The translations under genes and the position numbers were made by a program. Below, piece after piece: positions 1-7,398 of a stretch of 64,000 nucleotides of DNA. The first letter of the stretch is position 1. The number at the start of each line of letters is the position of its first letter. The DNA is from Limonium bicolor (Eukaryota > Streptophyta > Magnoliopsida > Caryophyllales > Plumbaginaceae): positions 92,816,839 to 92,880,838 of the forward strand of contig CM041778.1 in NCBI GenBank assembly GCA_023374045.1, given 5' to 3'. The notes under the pieces are model-generated. The model saw only the letters and a list, made by a program, of their open reading frames with translations, had not been told where the DNA came from and searched no databases.

Positions 1-739
1 GTGTATGTGTAAGTATGAGTGTTTGTGTATTGTATGTATGTATGGAAGTAAGAATGGACTTCTACTAATTCCTAACAACCTAACTCCTAACATGAGTAAT
101 GAGTAAAATGGAATGAGTAGAAGCCCGATATAGTTTCGGCCACGCGTGAGGATAAGGAACCACAAGAGGTTGGAACCGAATCCTGGCTATGATCTTTTCT
201 TGGACCAATTCCCTTTGTATGGGTAGCATCCTGGATTAGTGGGCCATCCTAAAGCCCGGTGGTGGGAGGTAGTACTCCCTGCCCGGAGGTCACACCGACT
301 TAACTGGAAGTAAAGTATGTAAGGAGTAAGTATTGTATGTGTATTGGTCTTGACTATTGTAAGTCATTGACCGGAAGTAAAAGAGTATTGAACACCCGAC
401 TAACCCGGGTGTGTAAAGAAGCTAACAACCTTCTGTGTGAATTGGAGAAGTGTATCTCCGTATTGCGTATCGGGTACGTAATGAGTATGTATTGTGCATG
501 TGTATTCTGAAAGATGGTAAGTAAGTATTGGTTGACTTGTATTGTCTTCCAAGCATGTATTGTACCGTGCGTATGTATGTATACCTTGTGTAGTATTGTA
601 GTGTTGTGAATGAGAGTATGTATGTATGTGAGTATGTATGTAAGTATGAATGCATGTATGTATTGCAAAATGAATTGCATGTATTCGACCAAATGGTCGG
701 CGTACCCTCGCTAGTACGCGGGGTATGCGGTTATCATAT

Positions 740-765
740 TCAGCGAAAGCTGACCCCCTCGGGGG
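740..765 (+). promoter_or_regulatory. Conserved LTR hairpin plus C5/G5 palindrome
   Basis: TCAGC-GAAA-GCTGA forms a five-pair stem with a GNRA-type tetraloop and is followed directly by CCCCCTCGGGGG. The same pair of motifs occurs in the other LTRs: with a GTAA loop near 14800 in A, near 37757 and 47124 in C, and in altered form near 50570 and 61050 in B. In A and C it sits just before a (T)TTAGTG(T/C)GCAGGTAC block. A role in RNA folding or 3'-end formation is inferred. Confidence 0.5.
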
Positions 766-1152
766 AACGTTTTTAGTGCGCAGGTACCGAAGCGGATGTG
801 GTCAATGAGAGACCGGCGACTACACTTCGATAGGTAGAAGTGGAATGTAAAGGTGTACTAAATGGCACACCCTTGTACTTAGCAAGTATGTAGTTGTGAG
901 AAATGGGTAGTGGTTAGACCTTTAAAGAGTATGTATGAACTTGGAAGGAGTATCGTATTGTATCTGGAACTTAGTAAACTCGGTATGTGTAGTGTATTAT
1001 CTTGTATTGAATTATGGAGTATTGTATTGGATGGAGTATTGTATTGAATGGAGTACTGTAGTACGTAGTGAGTAATGGGAGTATGTATTGTAATTGTGTA
1101 GTACTCGGATGTTCCGGTCCATCAGACCGATGCTGTATGTAGTAGTAGCCTT

Positions 1153-1174
1153 GTTGGTCACGTGGGTGACTAAC
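1153..1174 (+). promoter_or_regulatory. Conserved covarying hairpin near LTR 3' end (A copy)
   Basis: The nine-base arms GTTGGTCAC and GTGACTAAC flank a GTGG loop, with one G-U pair. Equivalent hairpins occur at 38025-38046 and 47396-47417 (C), 61352-61373 and about 50877-50898 (B), 62899-62920 (G) and 24539-24560 (E, minus strand). The arm sequences differ between families but pairing is kept. Confidence 0.6.
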
Positions 1175-1258
1175 GGCAGTGTATCACCCACCGTTGAGTA
1201 TGTAAGTATCCGCTGCGTGAATCTGTATTGTATAAGGAGATTGGACGATAATGACGGT

Positions 1259-1323
1259 ATTAGCGGTTGGGGTGTTACAAAAAGTGCCCTGATACCACTT
1301 TTTGTAACACCCCAACCGCTAAT
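1259..1323. repeat. 28-bp perfect inverted repeat at head-to-head LTR junction
   Basis: The arms 1259-1286 and 1296-1323 are exact reverse complements, separated by nine bases. Each arm is the end of the A-type LTR plus AAAAAGTG, the start of the leader. The structure arose by joining two LTR termini head to head. As RNA or single-stranded DNA it would form a strong hairpin that buries the primer-site region. Confidence 0.85.
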
Positions 1324-1399
1324 CCTTTCTTACTCCTCTAATCCTGCTCATAATTACCAGAATCGCAGCGGAATACTTACTTACTCCCGGCGGGTGAAA
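1286..1399 (-). mobile_element. Inverted A-type LTR terminus with primer-binding site
   Basis: On the minus strand, 1399 to 1303 reads as the last ~97 bases of an A-type LTR. It is closer to A's 3' LTR (15209-15303) than to the adjacent 5' LTR: the stretch containing TTATGAGCAGGATTAGAGG is shared only with the 3' copy. It is followed by TGGTATCAGGGC (1286-1297), an initiator-Met tRNA primer site with one mismatch. The match to the A LTR stops abruptly near 1400. Confidence 0.75.
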
Positions 1400-2204
1400 C
1401 ATTCAAGCAACATTTGGGCACCAAGTAAACACACATGCGCACAGAAACATTGAACACATGTGTTAAGGCAAACAAGCATTCGCATACAAACGACACCAAG
1501 CACTTAGCTTGACATGCCCTAAGGAATTTACCCCAGGGCTCCGGCGATGCTGCGCTATACTAGCATGCCGGAATGCGCCACTCATAACCACAAGGATGAG
1601 AGTGGACTTATACCACCCTTATTAGATAAGTTCTCCTGGCCATCCCAATTCCCTCAACTTCAAGCGTCAAGGTCAAAGGGGATCTGCGCACCACTTGCAA
1701 CTCCTGCCCAAGTGCACAGCCCAAGTACAAGTAAAGCCAGTGCCCGGGGAACCACGAGGTTCACCCACACAGCTAGTGCAAGTACCGATGACCGGAGGGT
1801 GAGGGCATCGGGCGAATACCAACACACTTATCTCCACCCAAATCCAACTCATCCCTGCGTGAGCCACAAAGGCTCTAACGATGTGCCCGCCCGCACATCG
1901 GGGTAAGAATAACCAGGGACATAATGAGTTGATGCCGCCAGCTCTCGGCATCGGGGTAATAGAAGCTCGCGCCGTAGTTCCAAAGCTCTATCCCCAAGGG
2001 GCCCCTCAGCTACCTGCACACCTGCAAGTTAGCATAAAGGGCGTATAACAGAGAGAGACCGAGTCATCGCAACGCAGGTACGAAAGGGCTACTTCTTTTA
2101 TTGATTGAGATACAAGGCCCGAAGGCTTACATTACATCGTTGAGTACAAGTACATTCTCGTGTCAAGCTGCTTGTCTTTGTCCTTACAAATTTTGGACGT
2201 AACA
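1400..2204 (-). mobile_element. Element F, LTR (minus strand, 3' side)
   Basis: On the minus strand the LTR would start TGTTACGTCC at 2204, directly after a polypurine tract, and run left to about 1400, where A-derived sequence begins. A minus-strand AATAAA lies at 2097-2102, about 100 bases inside, as expected for a retrotransposon poly(A) signal. The length of about 0.8 kb fits small plant chromovirus LTRs. The exact left end is uncertain because the junction is rearranged. No second F LTR is visible. Confidence 0.6.
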
Positions 2205-2221
2205 AACCTCCCCCACCTAAG
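2205..2221 (-). other. Element F polypurine tract
   Basis: The minus strand reads CTTAGGTGGGGGAGGTT immediately before TGTTACGTCC. Position and composition fit the plus-strand priming site of a gypsy element. Confidence 0.65.
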
Positions 2222-2316
2222 TCTTTGCCGTCCCGGCAAAGATTCTAAGTACCTTTGTATCTCATCTCATAAATGTAGTAAGTTACCCTATCGCCCACGC
2301 TGCAACTCCTTCCTCT

Positions 2317-3250
2317 CTATTTCGATACGAAATTTCCCAGCATGAACAATAGCTCGGCGTTGCTCATCCAACAGCTAGGTCCATAAGCGGGGTGTAACGG
2401 CGAGTCTTCGCCAACAGATTTTCTCTCGAATTTGTTTGTAAGTTGAGTCGGATTTCGATGCTTCCCGGACTCTGACCACCAGGTCAAATTCCCACGTGAG
2501 AGATATTGTTGTCTAGCCCAAAGCAATGCCGACTCAGAGCATCAGGACATCTTTATGCTGACCCGAAACTCGTCCATCTCGCTTGCTTAGGGAACAACTT
2601 CTCCTGCGTGGTAAAACAGGGGTTAGTCACATCACCAGTGACAACAACCCAAAAGAAAGAAAACTTAGTTCCGGGAAGGTAACGCCTCAAAATATAAGAC
2701 AGAGGATTACCGCAAGCATCTCTTGCACATGAGCCGAGCAACGTCGCCCAGCTTGTTATAACCTCCGACTCTTAAGGGACTTATCAAACTTAGGCAACTT
2801 AAGCAACGGTTCCGAGGAAATAGGTCACTTCAGCCACTCGAATGCCTCCAGGGCGCGCACCCGTCCCCGTCCCATTTTTGCTCACTTCGAGCAAGTCGGT
2901 AAAAAGGGGCTACCTTCTAAGAAAACCCTTCCCCGCATCGGCGTTTACATTTGCCAAGCCAAGGAAAAGGGCGAAGTTCAGATACATCCCTCGGAGTCGT
3001 CCTCACACGGATCGCTTTCACCTTGGATGGGTCCATACGAACCGCCCCGGCGGGATGATGTGGCCTGTGAAAGCAAATTCTCGTTAACCGAATGAACATT
3101 TTTCCCTCTTCACACCAGCTCGTGTGCCCCTAAACGAACCCGCAAAAGGGTGATCCCCAGAACATAGGGGAATCTTGGAAACTCCAAGATTACAAAAGTA
3201 TCAACTCCCACCCAAATATCGACTTATGTACATAATTTACATGTGCCATG
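2317..3250 (-). pseudogene. Element F decayed pol (RT end, RNase H and other scraps)
   Basis: Only fragments of a chromovirus pol can be recognised on the minus strand. At about 2917-3040 the peptide contains DPSKVKAI followed by TTPRDVSELR, the block that joins reverse transcriptase to RNase H in gypsy elements, with damaged versions of the usual FLGLANFYRRF that follows. At about 2553-2660 there is TTQEKLFPKQARW, which resembles the end of RNase H (normally LSPKQARWQ). Most of protease, the RT palm and integrase are missing or unreadable, so this copy cannot be autonomous. The clade is chromovirus-like, but I cannot name it further. Reading frames change several times. Confidence 0.55.
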
Positions 3251-3335
3251 AACAGGCATGTAACTGCCCTGCTCGCGGCTGTCCAAAAATGGTATGGGTT
3301 GGGGTTGTCAAAAAGCCTAGGTGCCCGCACGGCAC

Positions 3336-4501
3336 TCAGGGCGACGGGGTTGCCCGTGGCCCCTTAGGCGGATGCAAAATAGAGCCAACAAAAGTTGAAG
3401 GGACAACATCCTTGCGAGCACCCCCACTAGGAGGGCCCAGAAGCGCAGAAATATTCGCTCGCTTCGGACAGGATGTAGCGAAATGTGCATCCCCACAAAA
3501 GTAACAAGTTGGGACGAAGTTGGGCTTAGTCTTCTTCCCCTTCTTGTGAAAGGACTTTGACTCCCTTTCCTTAACCAACACATCTACCTGCGTCGATTCT
3601 GAGTGACTTGAGTCGTACTCAGGCTGGGTTGCAGGCCAATTCCGCTTCCTTGGGGCGGAACCACCCTCCTTTCTTGTATTAGAAGAACCAGCCTTTCTAG
3701 GTGAGGTTTCTTGTCGAAAATCCACCAGACCCAGCACACCCCAATGGCTTGGGGAACAGTCGTCACCCTACTTCTCCTTAGCTCATTTTGAGCCCAGGGT
3801 TTCAAACCCTCAATAAAAGCATGGACTTTGTCACCTTCGTCCATCGTTGGGAGGTCAGAGATAATGGAGACAAACTCCTCAACATATTCACGAATAGAAC
3901 CGGACTGACTAAGAGCTCGGAGACGAGTCCTCGCTCTATGAGCAGTATCCAAGGGGAGAAAATGTGCCCTTAAGGCTCCCTTGAAATCAACCCAAGTTCT
4001 TGGAACCGATTCGCCATTAATACGGTCCGTCTCCTCCTTAAATCGCCACCACTTTTTGGCATGCCCAGCAAGATAAGTTTTAGCAACCGAGACCTTCAGG
4101 TCTTCACTCACCCTAGAGGTATCGAAGAAACTTTCCATATCGTAGAGAAAATTCTCAACGACTTCGGCATCTCGGGTCCCATCGAAGGGGTTTGGATCCC
4201 TTGGTTTAACTTTTGAACCATCGAATGGAACTCCCCGACTCGCTAAGGCATCAAGTGCCTTGCTCAATTTCTCAGAAAGATCAGCATTTTGTTTAGCCAG
4301 CGAGGCATGATCACTAGGCCGAGTTTCAGAGTCATGTTCTTGCTCTTGACCCTCAAATCTTGCTTTGAGTTGTGCAACATCACTAGCCAGCGCGTTGACT
4401 ACATCTTTAAGGAACTTGTTGTCATTCACAAGTCCTTGAACAGCACTAATCAAATCCAACTCTGGGTCCACCACTTCAGCTTCCCGACTTGATAGACCCA
4501 C
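3336..4501 (-). pseudogene. Element F gag (capsid plus zinc knuckle; one frameshift)
   Basis: This is the Gag polyprotein of a minus-strand chromovirus; Gag packages element RNA into cytoplasmic virus-like particles. From the start at 4501 the protein has a coiled-coil-like N-terminal part (about residues 15-100, rich in Leu, Lys, Glu), then the retrotransposon gag domain: PNPFDGTRDAEVVENFLYDM, a KKWWRFKEE motif, LRAHFLPLD, and the SIREYVEEF and FIEGLKPWAQNEL blocks. A one-base shift near 3740 moves the frame; the other frame continues with a basic linker and one zinc knuckle, CYFCGDAHFATSC (CX2CX3HX4C spacing, normal for plant chromoviruses). The gag is far better preserved than the pol that follows. 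It lies inside the leader of element A and opposes it. No 5' LTR of F is found to its right. Confidence 0.8.
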
Positions 4502-4646
4502 AATCTCTTAACTCTTCAAGGTAAGTCCAAAGTGTGGCAGAGTCAGGACCTTTTCTACCCATGATCGGCAGTCTGCTTGCAGATTGTTAAAGTGTTGAAC
4601 TCGGAGTGAGGCCCCATTCCGGATTTGTGTTAAGGTTGGGGTCTCC

Positions 4647-4859
4647 TTCGAAGTCTCGCTCTGATGATTAGAAGTATTAAGTATAGTGATTACCGAGTTA
4701 GGATTTCAACCGTCTTAAGACGGAAAATTAGAAACCTAACTAGGAATTACCGTTAGCAATAACGGATACCCCTGACGTCTACAAAGACGATACTATTGTT
4801 TGAATGAAGACCATGAGGTCATAGTATCCCAACATCTAATGTAATCCACACTTGTTCAG
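4647..4859 (+). other. Element A leader, resumed after F
   Basis: At about 4647 the sequence returns to CGCTCTGATGA..., the segment that directly follows the primer site in elements B (51042) and C (38175). It continues through ACCGAGTTAGG, also present in B. It ends with TTCAG immediately before the gag ATG, as in B (ATTCAG before 51237), so a 5' leader intron ending at the gag start is possible in both. Confidence 0.65.
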
Positions 4860-6324
4860 ATGTCAGGACGAGGTCGAGGCCGACCTAGGGGAGAGACATC
4901 TGGTGGACCGGGCGCGCAGACGATAGCTGAGATCGTCGCCGCCACGGTAGCACAGATGCTACCGGAAGTAATCACCGCTGTGCAGGCTACACAGCAGAAC
5001 CAGCAGCAGCAGCACACAGCAACAACCCGACCCACCTCATCCCCGTGAGACTAATTGGGTAAAAGCAGTCGCTGACCTTCGACCTCCAAACTTTAGAGGC
5101 GAGAGCGACCCCGCCAAGCTCGAGGCCTACCTCTCCGAGATGGAGACGGCCTTCGACACACTTGAGACTCCCGCTGGAGTCCGAGTGAGAATAGCTGCGT
5201 ACTATCTGAAAGACGCGGCTATGGACTGGTGGAAGCTCATAAAGGCCGAGCATGTAGCCGATCCGGCATTCGGATGGGAAGCATTTACCTCTCTCCTCCG
5301 ATCTAAATACTACCCCGAGCATGTCAAGACCAAGAAAAGGCTTGAGCTCGATGCACTTAAGATGACCGAGAAGATGACGGTTGATGAATATTACCGCACC
5401 TTCACCTCTCTCCTTAGACTTCTACCCGACCTTGGGTATACCGGCCAAGTCTTGGTCGACCGCTTCTACGGCGGATTGAGCCATCGACTCCGGTATGGCA
5501 TGGGCTTCACGCGGTTTACCTCCCTTCAGGTAAACAAGTTGAACCCTTAAAAAGCCATGAGTAATGTAAATAGTATTCCCGTATGTAAGTGTAACCTAAT
5601 GCCTAAGTAATTCAGGAGTGTTACCATGCTGCATCTCGAGTTGAGATCACCTGCCAGCTGAGAGATGAGGAGCAAGCGCTGAAGCGCAAGGTGAGCGCAA
5701 AGGTAACACCTCCGATGATCACACCCATCCAAACCATGGAAGAAGAAGAAGAAGTATTCTCATCAGAAGAACACTTCCGGAGACGGCGGTGCCCATGCTG
5801 AGAAGGGCAAGGCAGCTGAGCCATTGCAGCTTGCCTACACCCGCACCAGTGGCAGCGAAGCCACTGAGGTCTCAGCCCTTTAGGGGTAAGTAACCGAAAC
5901 CGAATTAGTACACTTGTGAAATTGTAAGTATATAGAGTATTGTAAGTATACCAAACCTTGCTAACTTGAAAGCTATAGGTTCTGGATTTGGCCAAGGAAA
6001 GAACCAATCCGATGGCCGCAGCTACATCTGCCGTAACTGCAACAAGGATCATCCCGGCACGGATTGCCAAGGAAGGGAGATCCGCTGCTTCACTTGTCAG
6101 AAACCGGGCCACCGTGCCAATGCATGCCCGGAGAGTTCTAAGGCCAAGGGCAACTACCAGGGCTACAAGCAGCGTGAGGGCAAGGAAGCTGCATCTGGTG
6201 ATGCTCATGCCCAGCACACCTCGCAGGGACAGGGATCCCGAGGTCCGCAGAGGGGCCCACCACCGAGGCAGCCGGCCTACACACATCATAGACCGCGATG
6301 GGACCGGGACTAAGTCCGGCCCAG
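4860..6324 (+). CDS. gag: Element A gag (three exons; capsid plus two zinc knuckles)
   Basis: This is the Gag of a Tekay-like Ty3/gypsy chromovirus. It begins with an Arg/Gly-rich tail (MSGRGRGRPRGE) and a Gln-rich stretch. A frame change occurs near 5045, after which the capsid domain reads DLRPPNFRGESDPAKLEAYL, AAYYLKDAAMDWWK and SKYYPEHVKTKKRLELDALK, with VDEYYRTFTSLLRLLPDLG. Two short GT-AG introns (5530-5615, 5886-5978) restore reading into ECYHAAS and later GSGFGQGKN. The last exon holds two zinc knuckles, CRNCNKDHPGTDC and CFTCQKPGHRANAC. The ATG at 4860 follows an AG and matches the start region in element B. Small frameshifts near 5045, about 5860 and about 6300 would have to be bypassed or be sequencing errors. 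Transcription should start in the upstream LTR. Confidence 0.8.
5530..5615 (+). other. Putative intron 1 in element A gag
   Basis: The sequence CAG|GTAAAC ... TTCAG|GAG bounds 86 AT-rich bases containing stops. Splicing in phase 0 joins ...TSLQ to ECYHA. Element B has an intron at the homologous place (51911-52012, CAG|GTAATT ... TTCAG|GAG) with unrelated inner sequence, which supports a real intron. Confidence 0.7.
5886..5978 (+). other. Putative intron 2 in element A gag
   Basis: AGGG|GTAAGT ... CTATAG|GTTCTGG bounds 93 bases. The donor is close to the plant consensus and splicing gives an in-frame G-S-G-F-G before the zinc knuckles. Element B has a comparable break at about 52271-52352. 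Confidence 0.65.
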
Positions 6325-6494
6325 GTAACTACCGTAACCTTTAATCCTTGAAGAGCATGTCTAAGTAGTAAAGTATCTGTATGAGTAACTGCACGAATGC
6401 GTAAGTACTTGAAGCATGAATTTGAGCATGAGTAAGTATCAAAGAAGTATGTATTGAGCATGAAATGAATTAGTAAGCCTAGAACTCACTCTAG

Positions 6495-7309
6495 ATGAAA
6501 TTCACCACCTTAGGGAACTTCCTTATTTGTTACCCAATACCTTCAAACTCACCTCAAGAAGAGACCGACGTCGCCAATCACCACTTTAACAACGAACAGT
6601 GTCAGGTCATCCGCCCAGGTATGATCTTATTAAAAGGATACCTGACACCCGAAGCACAGATTTCAATCATCCGACGATGCCACGAGTTAGGAATGGGTCC
6701 AGGAGGATTTTATACACCCGAATTCCCCGTGGAGCTACAATGAAGCTGAAGCTTATGTGCTTGGGAAAGGATTGGAACCCTTATACCAAGACATACCAAA
6801 CGACGCGAACAAGAGACGGAGCAACACCTCCAGCAATACCCCCAGAATTCCAAACGCTTGTCACACAAGCTGTAGAAATTGCACAACGGTATGAAGATGA
6901 ACCAATTCCTGCACTTGAAGCAGATGTGTGTATTGTCAACTTCTATGAGAAAGAAGGACGACTTGGCTTACACCAAGACAAGGACGAGACAGCGGAATCT
7001 CTTGAACTAGGAGTGCCCGTAGTGTCTTGGTCCATTGGTGATGACGCCGTATTTTTGTATAGCGAGCAGAAGCGTGTGGACCTCGCAGAGAAATTGGTAT
7101 TGAGATCAGGAGATGTCCTAATCATGGGTGGAAAATCAAGGTTGCTGTATCACGGGATCCAGAAGATCAAGTTGAATACGGCACCACCGGCAATAATCAA
7201 TGCCACACACATGAAACCAGGACGCCTGAACCTTACCTTAGGAAGTATTAATCTTGTAGTATCATGTAATCCAGTAGTAACGTGTATTAGAGACACACAG
7301 CATGTATGA
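6495..7309 (+). CDS. AlkB-type 2-oxoglutarate/Fe(II) dioxygenase module in element A
   Basis: The product resembles plant ALKBH1-like nuclear proteins. This superfamily oxidatively removes methyl groups from N-methylated DNA or RNA bases, using Fe(II), 2-oxoglutarate and O2. The N-terminal part reads VIRPGMILLKGYLTPEAQ and GMGPGGFYTPEFP. A one-base deletion near 6730 shifts the frame, after which come MKLKLMCLGKDWNPYT and CIVNFYEKEGRLGLHQDKDE. The iron ligands are His (codon 6971-6973) and Asp (6977-6979), with the distal His in YHGIQKI (7151-7153); the 2-oxoglutarate-binding Arg is in GRLNLT (7223-7225). GVPVVSWSIGD and GDVLIMGGKSR are core strands. A second one-base loss near 7238 hides the family's usual end; the old stop is at 7249-7251 and the visible frame runs on to 7309. 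The start was chosen because the ATG follows an AG and the N-terminal part aligns with element B. It lies between the gag zinc knuckles and the protease. Enzyme class is confident; substrate is unknown. Confidence 0.88.
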
Positions 7310-7322
7310 TGGTTGGTTATTC

Positions 7323-7328
7323 AATAAA
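7323..7328 (+). promoter_or_regulatory. AATAAA poly(A)-like signal after AlkB (element A)
   Basis: AATAAA lies 14 bases after the visible AlkB stop and about 70 before the acceptor at 7398. Element B has AATAAA at 53682-53687, also between the AlkB stop and the acceptor. A conserved position suggests intronic polyadenylation of an AlkB message, but the hexamer is common by chance in AT-rich DNA. Confidence 0.4.
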
Positions 7329-7398
7329 AGCAGTGTTGGTTATTAAATTCCACTTGCGTTCCACCACCATCCTTACTTATAATCTCATGAATCAATAG

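Larger units (their letters stand above)
1..1279 (+). mobile_element. Element A, 5' LTR (3' portion only; cut by window edge)
   Basis: This stretch aligns, in the same order and orientation, with about 14134-15303, the end of element A's 3' LTR: the same AGTAGAAGCCCGATATAG block, the same TGACCCCCTCGGGG block and the same ending GGTTGGGGTGTTACA. The LTR ends at TGTTACA (1273-1279). The start lies outside the window; from the 3' copy the full LTR should be about 4.0 kb. The two copies differ by many substitutions and small indels, so the insertion is not very recent. No protein is supported here; His/Tyr-rich ORFs on the minus strand come from TATG/GTAT repeats. Confidence 0.9.
6325..7398 (+). 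other. Putative long intron 3 of element A, enclosing the AlkB module
   Basis: The donor is CCCAG|GTAACT and the acceptor is CAATAG|GTTGTGG. Joining them in phase 1 gives S-G-P-G-C-G-L-G-T, which runs into the protease. Element B has CCAG|GTACCC (52689) and ATTAG|GCTGTGC (53753), which give R-P-G-C-A-L-G-T in the same phase. An inner acceptor CTCTAG (6489-6494) directly precedes the AlkB ATG, so the segment could be processed in two ways. Only RNA data can confirm this. Confidence 0.6.

Noticed and set aside
354..692. His/Tyr/Thr-rich frames on the minus strand (also near 10909-11170 and 14556)
   Set aside because: They come from TATG/GTAT-type simple sequence in LTRs, overlap each other in several frames and match no family.
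6966..7260. AlkB as a stray host gene next to the element
   Set aside because: The same module occurs at the same internal place in a second, diverged element, so it belongs to the elements.
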